Assembly (NCBI RefSeq): GCF_040436345.1
Contig: NC_133237.1
Coordinates: 22,697,749 to 22,761,748 of the forward strand
From: Pagrus major
Lineage: Eukaryota > Chordata > Actinopteri > Spariformes > Sparidae
Direction: 5' to 3'
DNA length: 64,000 bases
The notes beneath the pieces are model-generated. The model was not told the origin of the DNA, searched no databases, and saw only the letters and a program-made list of their open reading frames with translations. Every line of letters begins with the position of its first letter. Position 1 is the stretch's first letter. Shown piece by piece: positions 38,522-51,500 of the stretch. The position numbers and the translations under genes are program-made.

Positions 38522-41437
38522 GTATTTTGTACAACTGCTCTGACTAACAGCCACTCGAGGGTTAATTAGACTTATGGGAAAGCTATGGTTGTTGAAATCA
38601 GGGAATGTTAGACGGGAAGTGTGAAGCAGTGGCATGCCCTTCGCTGTAGTTGCAACATTTGTTTTCTTACACTATGTCCAGATTGTGGGGACACCGTTAT
38701 ACTCCAGACGCACACAGAAGCGGAAAATATCTTTTTTTTTTTCCCTGTCCAGCTGCTTGTTCTGGCTATATGATCAGCTATTTTTAGCAGCATAGTCTGT
38801 GCCTGCTTTATGATGCTGAGATAATGGCTGGTTAATGTCGTTTCACAGTTTTTATATCTTCTTTATAAAACATATCCATATTCTATTTTAATAGCCATGT
38901 ACACATCAACCCATTTTAAAGCAACTATTTGTTTATTTTGTGGGATGTTTCTCAGTAAAATGTACTGAAATGACTGCATCCATCTGATGCAGGGTCATGA
39001 CTCAGTTGCCTAAATGTGTTGCAGCTTTGTGTTTTCGTCATAGTTATGGCTAATCAGTCCAGTCACTTTCCATGGTACTTGGATGTCATGGAAAAAATAA
39101 CTTTCGCAAGCCTTAGCTTCTCCATTAATCGTATTATATATTGACTGATTGTTAATCTTGGTGAAATAGTTAGTTGAACTGGAACCATCATTATCTGCCA
39201 ATGTTAAAACGTGGGAAGGAATGTCTATGATTGCCCATGCTCGTGTAATTCATCCAAAAGAGCAAATACAAATCATATGTGTGTTGATGCACACGCTTAA
39301 ATGTAATTACAGCTTGCCTTTAGGCAACTGTGAGTGTGTTTACTTTATGTTAAGTGTGTGCAATTAGTTGTTTTTGGGGATGATGTTAATGTGGCCAAAG
39401 CTGCCACAGGCCTGCCTCTTTTAGCCTCTCGTGGCAGCTGCATGTAGCGCAGCTTCAAAGAAAACTGGAGGCCTACAGGGATTTCCCTCTGGCTTTCCCA
39501 CCATCTGCGGAGGCCTTCGTGGGATGTGATGGTAGCGGGTGTTGTGGAGACTCCCCTGTGAAAATTGGTATCCAGTTTTACTGCAGCCTCTGTCTACACA
39601 TGCAATCTTTCTCATTAAATATGCTCATATTAATGCCTTTAAATCATATACCTTTTATGTCCTTGTCGATTTAAAGACAGACGTTCAGGCCAGCATACAG
39701 ACCATTTTGATTTGCATCCCATCATTAAAGCACATTCTTGGTTTATTGTCTTTGACTAAACTTAGATCCAGGTGTAATATGATACACCTATACTGAAGAT
39801 AATGCCATGGCAACCACCCAGACTTTTCCCTACTATGATAAATAACTGTACTCCAAGGCTTGAAATGTCAGTGTTGTATAACCCTGCAATCAGTCGTCCA
39901 CAACCCTACACCTGATACTTATAAAGATATAAATAAAATAGTTTGATTAACGTTGAACATCTGTTTTTGGTGTAGCAGCACATGCTCAACAATGTGCTTT
40001 CTTAACTCAAATCGATCTTATTCCGTCTGACATTTTGGCTCAGAGTGGGCCAGAAATGAGCTGTCTGCTTTACATACTTGCACCTAGATTATGTTGAATG
40101 TGCGTCTTAACCTGTTCTTCCCTGGGATTCTGCCTGGAATTTTGACGCAGTCTGGGTTTTATAGGAAATACCTTTGTGAGCTGAAAGGAGCTGTATAGAT
40201 GACTCCCTCATCGCAGTGCACCTGAACTTGATTACAGTGTGCCCATAAGCAGTTTTAGCTTCAGAGTTACTCCCAAAGCCTTTAAATTGGGGTTTGAAAT
40301 CGGCTTATGGACCTTTAAGCTTGTTTTTGACCTTTAGTGTTGTTCTTCTTCTTGTTGTTTGATGGAAGTTAAACGCACAAAACTTAGTTTGAACTTCACA
40401 CTGTACTGTAATGTGAGAAAAAATACGCTGAGGATGATTTTATGGATCTAAGTATGTGTGTTAGTTTGAAGCCATCACATGGGACTTGATCTTAATGAGT
40501 GCTTTGATGTTCAAAGAAACTTTATCTGGGAAAAAGAAGTGTGGATCTTGGCTCTGAAGAACACTTTGGCACCAAGGGTCAAGACTGTAATGAGATTGTC
40601 CGGATCACAGTGTTGGGGTTGGAGTACATTTTCTCACCAGGACAACATAATGACAACACAGCAGCACAAACCATCTGACATCACCAGTAAAAATAACTAC
40701 AGGAAACATTTTGAACTGATGAATAATAACGGACTTTTGTTTGTGTCATATATTGTACTTTTTATCCTTCATAAAACAAAGGAAGCATTGTGCAAGAATC
40801 GCTTCCATTTCAGTGAACATGCATGACGTTAGTAGCAAATACAGGTGGATGATAAACACAGGATGTAAAGTTACAAAGGAGTATTATTGTATTGTCATCA
40901 TTGCTCTTTAGTAGTGTGTCATGGTATTATGGCTGTTAAACTTGAATTAATACATAAGTTTCAGACCAAAAGGATGATGATGTGGGCACATTTTTGCGAG
41001 CTGACTGTCATACATCAGAGAAGACAAGATTTTACATTCAGTTCAGGGTCACTCATCAAACATATCACTATATAACTGAAGCAGTTTAACAACAAAATAC
41101 AACACAGATAAAATAAACCATCTATTCAAAAGCATGTGTCTTGAGGGAAGCAACCTTCACAAAATTAGTAAATTCCATTCCTGATGGTTTAACTCCACTT
41201 AGTTCCTTAAGTCTGTTGAGCAGAGATGACAGTAACTCGACCTCCCAGATCAATAGAGGATCAGACAGACCAGTGTATACTCAGTCTTCTTAAGAACATA
41301 TTTATTGTATTCGTTAGCCTTGTAACATCACATGGCAGACAGATCGTACACACATAATCAAATCAAGCAAAATCACAAGAAATCATACATCAGTTTTGAC
41401 TTGAATCACTGGAGCATCCTTACAACTTTATATCTTT

Positions 41438-41510
41438 TTTATGTGGAAAAAAACAAGGTATTCGTCGAAAATACCTTCAGACCACAACAGTGCTATTTTT
41501 TCCACATAAA
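41438..41510. repeat. Nested inverted repeat
   Basis: An outer perfect 15-base pair of arms (TTTATGTGGAAAAAA at 41438-41452 and its complement at 41496-41510) encloses an inner 8-base pair (AAGGTATT at 41455-41462, AATACCTT at 41470-41477). Intergenic; no adjoining gene. Confidence 0.75.
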
Positions 41511-43395
41511 TTTTTAAGTAGAAGGAAGAGTAATGTGCCTGAGATTTTATATGTGGCCCACTTGGAGCAGAACAAACTTGTACAAAACTTTATATGAATA
41601 TCTGGAATAGCTGTAGTGTGGACTTAAGAATGATCCTGTCATGACTTTGAGTGCTGCAACGGCATCAGTATTGCAAAGTGAGTGATTATTCATTTACATG
41701 TTTATATCGGGAACAATAATGTGATGTGACTTTTATATGAATGTAGAGCACTGAATAAAACTGCTGCTGTTATGCTTTACTGTATCTTTAGAAATGGACA
41801 CCCACCAGGCAAATCATACAGCAAACGATATTCTTCTAGGCCCTGATATAGAGTAAATCAGAGTATGGATTTAACATGGTTAGCATCATTCAAGGCTCAT
41901 GTTACAAACTGGCCTGAAGTACAAACTGCATTGTACACCAACATTACAGCTCCTTTTCTCTCGTGTATAGATTATCTTCCAAATGCCAGGTCATGTACCC
42001 CATACGTCTCATCAATTTGTGGAGTCCTCGTTAAGATCTGTGTAACGCAGCTGGATCCTGATTGAAAAATCGTTACATTGTGGTAATTATAGGACGGATG
42101 AGAATGCCGTTGTCCACCCATGGGGGATGTGCTGTTCCAAATTGCAAAGATACTCATCTGGAGTGGGAGGCCCAGAATGACATTGTGCAATGTTTGGCTC
42201 TGTGTCACAGAAATTACTCATCCCACTGTCACTACGCCTATGTTTTTCACACGAACACATAAAAAGCTAGTCTACATAATATTATAAAATATATACAGTA
42301 GAAGGTTGGGTATAATACACATATTTACGGAACAACAATTTGACAAAATTAAGACATTGCCAAAAAAAATCTCCACTCCACCCTTTTATAATTTATAGTG
42401 TCTTGAAAACGTGATAACCTTCCCCATCTTACACATATAAATAGACAAACAATATATTTTACAGATGTTAAATAAATAATTTAGATTTCTGCAGAATGTT
42501 CTGTGGGATCTTGCTCCTCATGCATAACGAGAAGAACTGTCTCGACTGCCCGTGCTGCCTCAATGAGTGAAGAAATAACAGACCTCAACTGGTGCCAAAA
42601 GAGTGACCAAAACAGCAGTTTTTGGTAATACACGCTGTATGTTGACCATCTAAGAGCAAGGCCACTCTGAGAAAATAAACTATTTTCTGTGATTTGTTTG
42701 TGGAATGAAGTTCGGAATTAGATCAGAATTGCCTTTGGAAGCCAACATATAATCACAGATTAAGTAGTTACAGTTTTTCCTTGGGAACATTGATTGGGGT
42801 AGTATTAAGAGGAAAGATATCTTGTGTTATTGCATCATTGAAATATTTGACCTTTGAATCAGTACTGCAGATTTTTATAAGTAAATGTTTTTGACTTGGT
42901 ACCTCCATATGCAAAAACACTATGTTGTGTCCATCTAGACAGAACCCATCGCTCTTAAAAATTAGGCATAATGAAGTGAAGCTGTTATAGTTGTCTGCAT
43001 ACTGTAACTTCACAGTTCGCTTTTTGGTCTTTATATTACAGCCTGAAAAATACAGCGTTGTTTTGTACACAATGTGTACCAAATAAAATACTTCCAGGTG
43101 TCTGCTGGTACATGTATGAAGGTTCACAGGAAGACAAGAGTAATGGAATGAGAGGGCATCATTTTATTTTATGTTAAGAGAATAAATAAATCTGACTGAA
43201 AGTGAGACAGAAAGTGTGGGGAATCTATGGCGCAGTGTTTGTGAAACGCCTCTGTCCTTCAGTTAGATCTTACTGCCTAACTTGTCTCCTTACCTCAGTA
43301 ATAGATTATTGTACACCATCAGTATTAGTAAGTGGCTATATTAATATATATTATTGTTACTTGGCCCACTTTGTTTTGGTTTAAAGGATCTCTGG

Positions 43396-43605
43396 TGTGT
43401 TTGTCAGTTTCATTTGGTTTGTTTAGGCTGGTGTTAAAATGTTGTGTGTCATGTGCATCTTGTTTTATTGCAGACTAAAACCAAACAAGTCCTGCAATCA
43501 AACTCTGGTGAGGAGTAAACAACCAAGACCGCCGGAAAAGGGGGGCTCAGTTGTTTGGTTCATTTGGGGTGTGAAAGCAAAATGGACCAACCAAGGAATT
43601 TTATG
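43396..43605. repeat. Possible hAT-like MITE fragment
   Basis: Contains GTTTGTTTAGGCTGGTGTTA, AACTCTGGTGAGGAGTAAAC and GTTGTTTGGTTCATTTGGGG followed by GTGTGAAAGC. The 'ttggttc…ggtgtgaaagc' wording is common in dispersed fish elements. Ends and target duplication were not resolved. Confidence 0.35.
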
Positions 43606-45299
43606 ATAGCAGATAATGATTTTAGTGTGATTTCAAATGCTAAACTACTATTTAATGCTGTCCAAAAAGATCTTGCAATGCACCCAAACAAATGCTGGAA
43701 GAAAAAGGGTTTAATTAAATATTTAATCCATCTCATCCATCATCATCTTTTGCTTTCTGTTTCGATCCCTTCATCCTTATTTATAAAATGTGTTTGTTCT
43801 CATACTTGTTGGGGCATTTCAGTCAGAAATGTGATTTGCTGTGAAGTTATAGAACTGTATCTTTCCTCAACAAAAACCTGCATCATTAATGAAACACCGT
43901 ACCCACAACTGTAAACTTGTAAGTTGTAACTCTACTCAAAATGAGTAATTATAAAGTCGTCAGTGAATTAAAAACAGCTGGCCAGTAGGAAGCAAATGGA
44001 TTTAATACTGCAGTAATCAGCGAGCCAAATTGTCTATTAATAACAGTCAATGCAGTGGTGTTGTCGTGCTAAAAAGATATTAATTTCCAAACTGTAGATC
44101 GTCAATTAAAGTTATGATCTGATACAGTCTATTTCTTTTCAGATATGTTTTTGTGCAAATGGAAAACATCTTGAATTAATATAAGCTACCTTGTGGTTTA
44201 AAAACAAGAAATTAGACTTTTAAATTGTTACTGAGGATGAGAAACAGCGTTGTTCTGGAGTGAGATGGGGATTTGAGAGCCCACGGCAGTTCTTTTTTGC
44301 AGGAGAGAGGTTTTGTGTGACAAAACAGGTGTATATAAGGTATTCATAAAATCTCTTTTTTTGTTTCTGTGGCCAACACAAATGTGAAAAGAATTCTGTG
44401 TACACATTCCAAATACTTCTGCTGCTCTCCCATATTTTTATGGCCACGCTCACAATAATTCAATCCCAGCAGTAAGCTGTCATAACATATTGTGCCTGAC
44501 TGTCCCTTTTACTTTATCAACTCCATGTTTCCCTTGTCCCATGCTGTTTGACATGCATATTTCTTGATCCCGCAAGTGAACTTTATTAAGCCAGAACACA
44601 GAGGTCCAGTCCTCCCCAGCGTGTACCGTCCTGCTCAGTCACATCTCAAGAACAACTGGAGGACTTAGAGCTTCCTGTGTCTCTGCAGCTTCACCTTTAC
44701 ATCCTCTGCGGGATCAGATGCCTGCTATTTAGCTTTGACTTATTTTCTAAGCAGCCTTCCTGGATCAACTGAGACACATGGAACACACCGCAATTAGTGC
44801 AATTCCTTTTTATCTCACTTCCTGTTAGTACGCCTGCTGTAATGGACAGCATCTAACCGCCATAGTAAGCCACGGCTAAGCATGTTTTTGTATGAGCCAC
44901 TGCTCCTTTCTTTAATTTTAGTTCCTACGTTAACTTCATCTTTTCTTATCACAGTTTTTGAATAAGCAGTAACATACAAGTTGGAGTTGCTGGACCCTGG
45001 CTGCTATAAATCAATTACTATAACTAATCATTAAAAAATGTTTAAAGATAAGCTTCCATGTCCCTGAGGACTGAGTGTGTTTATCTTTGTCTCAGTTACT
45101 TAGCGCGACAAATATTTCTGGAGAAAAAAACAGTCATGTTGTTCATGAAGATGTATCCTTTGAAAAATTCCCAACAGATTGTTTTGATCAACGTTACCAG
45201 TAAAACATTTGTTTCCGTCCTGATTATTCACAAAATCGTATCAAAAAGTTACACAGTGTTTTTGTGGTGTAATATGATGAGTCCTCTGTGAGTACAGCA

Positions 45300-45550
45300 A
45301 AATGACCTAGCGAGGGTTAATATGAGCAGCTCTGTGTTCCCTCCTCCTGACATTGACTGAGCGCACACACACACTTTCTCCGCTGAGGCCAGCACGCAGC
45401 CAGAGAGGAGGGACTGTTTGCAGCTCTGAGAGCCAGCTGTCGTTCGCTTAGAGCTGGGTCTCTTCTCTCCCTGACTACCCCGTTCTCCACTGGCCTCATC
45501 ACTCCATGGGACTCCAGACCTGGCCGCCAAGCACACCACTACTATCCACT
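45300..45550 (+). promoter_or_regulatory. mrtfb: mrtfb 5' UTR and proximal promoter region
   Basis: A GC-rich island directly upstream of the assigned ATG, with CT-rich tracts and CGCTGAGGCC, contrasting with AT-rich flanks. An upstream ATG at 45506 begins a different frame and could act as an upstream ORF. No TATA box or CArG box was found by eye. Confidence 0.45.
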
Positions 45551-45590
45551 ATGGCCTGCCTTGATGTGGAGACCCCTTCCATCTGCAGGG
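45551..45590 (+). CDS. mrtfb: mrtfb first coding exon (short leader)
   Basis: ATG at 45551 opens MACLDVETPSICR and stops at donor GTAAAT leaving one base, G. The next exon begins TC, so the junction codon is GTC (Val), giving VLQL as in other MRTFs. Phase, position and the GC-rich island upstream support it. Other first exons may exist. Confidence 0.6.
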
Positions 45591-48500
45591 GTAAATTCAA
45601 ATCAGGTGCTTTTTTTACGCTTTCCTGTCTAACAGACATGCATTTCATTGTTTTATTTCGGTTTCTGCGTAAAGTAAATTCAAGTTCTTTACTGTTTCAA
45701 GCTTTGCTGATTCTGGCTGCAGTGGAGGGGGGTTGTAGTGACGTAGACGCAGTACTAACAGGAAATGACAGGGCAACAGTAAAGCTCATCAGAGTGATTC
45801 ATGCCAAACATCATTCCTACAGGAGAGACTTTTGTCTTCTAATGGATAATAAATCAAACTTGCTGTAGAAAAGCTGTCAGAGTCTGCATGGGAGAGATTT
45901 ACGAGTAAATACTCATCAGTTATACTGCCTTTGTTTGTATTGGCATTGGTTTTCTTTCACATGATTTAAGCATGAATTCACACTTGTAATGTAAGCACAC
46001 ACAATGAGCTTCATTCAAAGGTAGCTTGATAAACAGATATGCTGCTGATCAAGATTCTGATCATTATTTCTATACTTTCAATCTTTGTTGTTTGCAGTCA
46101 TCAGCAGCAAATTCTTTGTTTCTTTGAGGAGTAATGTGGACTCTTTTTACTTACACACAAAGCTGTCTTTCAGTTGTAAAAAACAGTGTGACTGGTGTTC
46201 ATGTTCTGCACTTGAGTAAGGTATTGTAACATCTGTGAGGTCACATATAAAGAAATGATTTGCCTACGACCAAAGTTCATGAGGTATCTGAGCGACGGTA
46301 CATGTTGAGATATAGAATTTTTGCATCCTACAAAAATGATAATGCAAACATTGCTTTATAAGAGGATGCATAACAACAGTTAAATGGCAAAAGTTTAAAA
46401 TACTTGATATGTATAATGTGCAAGAGAGCAAAGCAAAACGTAATTCCCTATCTGTCAGGCACGTTATGTAATATTTGCATATTTAAACTGTTTGTCAATA
46501 CATTATTCGTCATGACCTGACTAAATATAACTTTGTAACCAACTCAGACCAGTTTGTCAACACAGAGTTTAATGACACGCCCACTCATGGGGAAGGAAAC
46601 TAACATGTGTTTTCAGAACTTAAACTCTTAGATTCTCTTGCTCTGGGAAAAAGATTAGACACCACTGTGATGTTATTACAAATTAGCTTAAATTCAGAGA
46701 GTTATTGATTTCACATATCAGCATTTTGGCTCAATTTTATCTTCTATACATTTTAGTCAGTGCTGATGAATTTCTGCTTTGTTGATTTAGGATAAAAAGA
46801 GCAGTGGTTAAATTTGAGAATGTGATAAACTGATACTTGCCTGCCTGCATTTCTAGTCAACTGATATGTTTATAGACCTTTCGAATAACTACAAGCTGAT
46901 TGGTTCCTTTTTCCAAATTTCTTAGAAGTCAAAGTATCAATTACTTTGAATTCAGGTAGACTTTTTGCCCCAGATGAGTGAGTTATAGGAAAATGCATTT
47001 GAATAAGTAGCTGCTCCCACAAATGACTTTTTTTGATAAACCAATATAATCTGAATAGCCATGGTTTAGTCTATCTCTCTCTCGCTAAAATGGGATTCTG
47101 TTTAGAGTCTGTGGTATTTATAACAGTAAAGTCAATATAACCCAGTGTCAGTCTGTTTCTAAACTAAATTCAACTTTGTCTGTACAAGAAGTAGCCCCGT
47201 CACATTTTTTTTATTTATACTGTTGATAAAAAAAAGTCAAATAAAATAAAAGGTCTGATGGGAGAGACCTCCAGGGATGATTTGCTGAGAACAACATGGG
47301 TCTGAGATCAGAGATTACATCAGTAGGCAGGGATTTCAGCAGAGCCTTCTCTCTGTGTTTCTCCAACAACCTCTGTTTACGCTCTGCTGGTGAGCTGGAG
47401 AGCGGAGCCAGTTTGCATCACGGAGAGGTTAGCCAGGGTTCAAGTTGAACACAAGATGACACAAAGTGAGAAGGACCCCAGGCATGAGGTGTACCCCCAT
47501 ATTGATTCTCAAATTAAACTCTGCATTCTCTTGTGGAGCTGGGAGGCAGCCTTTGGTGTTATTGATATGCAGTTGTATGCACTCATAAATTTTCTTGCCT
47601 GTGGCATCCAAGTCACAGTGGATATGAATATTGAGACAAAGCAATGGCAAGTTTTTACAATCTCCTGGTATGATCTGTCTCAGGCTGGCTATAACCCCCC
47701 TGGCCTGGGTTTGTAATAGGAAACACAGCAGGCGGGGCAGGCACACTGTGTTCTCTGCTCGAAAAGTTGATGGGCTGCTCTGAGAGTAGACTCGGCCTCC
47801 CACCCTTTGCCTCAGCACTTGTCACTCTCTGTTCCCTTGCCCACCAGTGGAAGCCCATGAACGTCCCCTCTGCTCTGCATACAACTGGAGATCCCACCCC
47901 TCAACTACCCCCAAATTTCATGGTTCCCAGGCCTTGTTCTCACAGCTGCCCAGTTTATTTTTGCTAGAGTGAGTCACAGAGGCCTGTTCAGACGCAGCGC
48001 CTTTCCCAGGAGAGTTGATCAGGTCTGTGTTTCTTGTGTGTGTGTGTTTGTGCGTGAGTGGGAGTAGCTGTTTCCCCTGAGCCACTGAGTAGCTCCAGCG
48101 AAGCCGGCTTCACTCCGCTACAGTGGTGACGATAAGGGCCTCATGTTCCTCACGCCGGTGTCTTTTTCGTCACCGTCACCTATAACCCTCTTCTTCCAAC
48201 TGTTCTTTTATGCATGGAGTGGAGTTATTCTGCTGAAATAACATGTCCACGCTCATTTGTTTATAAATGCTTAAACACAGATCTTACTAGTTTACATTGA
48301 TGGGAAAATAACACTGAGGGCTATCCAAGTACTGTATGTGGGGCCCGCACTCGAGACTCAACAAATTCTGCTGGAAGATAGTCTGGTCTTTGAAGTGCCA
48401 CAGTAACATAACTGATTGCTGCTTATCGACCCAAAGCAGTTTATTATAACGACACGGCTCTCTTTGCTTTTGCTGGTGTCATAACTATGTCCAGTTTTGC

Positions 48501-51500
48501 TCATTATCGTGACCGCAGCCCGAACATTAATCCCTCTTTTATCTGTTTGTATTCTGGACTGTAGTTGCTCTGTTTGACTCCTCTGTGTATTTGCATCCCA
48601 CACAGATATCGACTCTCATTGGGAGGGATCTAAGCCAATAACATTTCACTGTTGTTAAGTATAACCGTTGTAAAAGTTGTGGTACTCTGAATAAACGTAG
48701 TTAAAACCATACAGGAAGTGAATAGGATGTCTGTGGCGACGAACAGGGTTGACTGTCAGGCCTTTTGGGTCGTGTATTGATCGAGAAATAATAAGTACTT
48801 TGTTTTGTTTGAAGTCTGGCAGGTTTCACAGTTAAAGCCAGAGATGGTTGTTAGTTGACTCAGTGGACTTAGCTCTGAATGTCAAAAGTTCAACTCTTAC
48901 CTCTGTATCTCTGCACTCTCACAGTCCTCCAACTCTGTCTGCAGCAGAGGAGAACTCGGGAGCAGCTTGTGGAGCAAGGCATCATGCCCCGTGAGTATTC
49001 ACATCACACGCTAACGAAAGCAACAGTTTGTGTAACTAAATCCTGAATCCAGAGTTCTTATCACTCTTTATTGCTTACATTATTTGTTGCTCTCACAAGA
49101 ATAATATTAGAGATAAAATTAAACTTTTGCCAACATGTAACTCAACAACAGCCTATTATATAACCAAATTCTGCATGGCTTTTGGAGAGCATTAAAAAGG
49201 GCCAAAAATACATTTGAAAAACTCAACAACATTGTATTTTTCCAGAAATCATGACCCAATGCTCAAGATAACCCACAGACGTTGTTCTGAGCATTTCATG
49301 TAGGAACTATTTTCTGTGTAGCAGACCGTATCAACCATACCACAGTGGGAAGTGTGCATCTACTAATGGACAAGAGGCCAGCTAACTAAGTCAACTAAGC
49401 TAGCTACTGGTCCAGCTCAATAGTTGTAGAATTGCATTTATGAAGACACATCCGGTGATAAAAATGACTCAAAGATTTAATACATCAGCAATCAAGCAGT
49501 ATGCCAAAACAAGCTCCTACTTTATACCATCTTTATACCATCCATCCTTTGATGTGACAAAAGTGGAGCAGATTCAGTCCCTGTGCTACACCTAATAAAA
49601 GATGAGCTGAATCTGTGACAGAATCACGCTGACAGCTGGAAAGAAAGACAGAGAAAAAAGACAGAGCTCTTCCTCTTTGTCCTGTTCTCTCCTGAGAAGC
49701 CTCCTGCAGTTGTGGCTTTCTTCAGCTCCTCTCTGGCTCCACACAGGCACATGAGTCAGCGACTGAGCCTTCAGTGGAGGTCAGTCGGTCCCCTGGCCAA
49801 GCGTGGCCTGCACACAAACCTCTCCACAAAAGCGCTCTGCTGCTCCCACACTTATAGGCTTATGGTAGGTATGCACTGAGGTTTAGGTGACGAGCAGGAA
49901 TGTTTTGCTTTGCTCCTCTGACACACTCCTCAGAGGGCCCCCCTCAGCGGCTGGTTCGTTTAATCTAAACAATGCTTGTCATAGCAGAGGTGACTAGTAA
50001 GTGAGCCAGCCCTCACCAGACCAGTAAAGCCGGCACTTCCTGTTTGACTCCCATGAGCTGCTGCTTAATAATGTCACGCTCTTGCAGAAGAACAAAGTAC
50101 ATGAAAATTATGATATGAAAAATGGATTTGTCCTTCAGGCCAATTTATTCTGTTCCTCAGTTCATGAAGTGTGTTCAGTCAAACTTTTTTGTTGTATAAT
50201 TGTATGTTCATGATTTTAAGTGATTTTGTTGATTCACCTTTTCACAGCTCTGAAAACACCTGCTGCCTTTCATGAGCAGATTCGCAGCCTGGAGAGAGCC
50301 AGGGTAGGACATCAGCTAATGTCATTACACTGCAGCATGCTTTCTACATTTATATTATGCTCCAAAGATATGTAGAAAAATGTACACTAACTTTTAACTT
50401 TTAATTTAACAGACAGGCAACTTCTTAAAGCACAAACTCTGCAGCAGGCCTGAGCGCTCTGAGCTGGTCCGTATGCACATACTACAAGGTAATTATCCTC
50501 CTGTGTGTTTTCACTGGGTAATGGCCTCTAGATAACAGAGATGAATAAGCTGCTTAGTCATTGAATTGCACTTATTGCCTGTTTGAATTTGTTTTACAAA
50601 GTTAGAACCAGATATACAGTCTGTCTTTTGAGGTTGATAGAAGTTTGTGAGGTCTGGCTGAGCCTGCTGTGACTCACCCTGACAAAGCAGTTCAGAGGCT
50701 GACTGATGCTGGCCGGATTCACATCTAATAATGATCCTCTGTGTGTTTATCAGAGACGCAGGCCGAACCCTCCCTGCAGGCCACACAGATGATGCTAAAG
50801 AGGGCCAGACTGGCTGATGATCTCAATGAGAAGATTTCACAGCGGCCTGGACCCATGGAGCTGGTGGAGAAAAACATCCTGCCTGTTGACTCTGCTGTCG
50901 AAGAGGTCGCCCAAGGTAGATACTCGTCAACACTATGACATCCTAACTGACAGAAGAACCGTTAAAATATTTTTGTTTTGGCCCACTTTGTGTAGCATTC
51001 CCCACCCACAGTTCATCAGTTACAGTCACAGCCAGAAGGTAAATGGTATGATATGCAAGAAAGAAAAAAAATAACACTGCTACCCTGTATCATTGCCGGT
51101 CCACCTTCTTGGTTAGGTCAAACCTAGGCAAGGTAATCTGTGAAACTTTTTTTCTTTTTTTCTCACTGTCTTTCTGTGTTAGGTGCGTGTCTAGGTGTCT
51201 GGGATTCTGGAGAAAAATAGTTGATTGTTGAGTCATGTTCCCAGCTCATCAAATACCAACTATTTTGGTTGGTGTCTCGCCAACCCAAAGCGTCAGTATT
51301 TGATGATCTGGGAATGAGGCTCAACAATCAACTTTGAAGGTTGTGTTTACAAACAGCAACCAACAAACCCTGCATCGTAAATAATAAGCTGTACTTGCTT
51401 ATGTTTGTTGTTGGCCCCACAGGCGATAAGGCAAACTTCTCAAAGTCACCAGATATTTACAACTTTGATGAGGACAGCAGTGATGCCTTTTCACCACAAC

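Larger units (their letters stand above)
22336..45300. other. Gene desert between divergently transcribed shisa9 and mrtfb
   Basis: About 23 kb of AT-rich DNA with no recognisable gene. It contains microsatellites, a tRNA-derived SINE, two TIR/foldback elements, several inverted repeats and two exon-like open islands (26390-26509 minus; 38309-38521 plus). The rest shows only chance-length open frames. Enhancers for either neighbour could lie here but cannot be identified without cross-species comparison. Confidence 0.65.
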
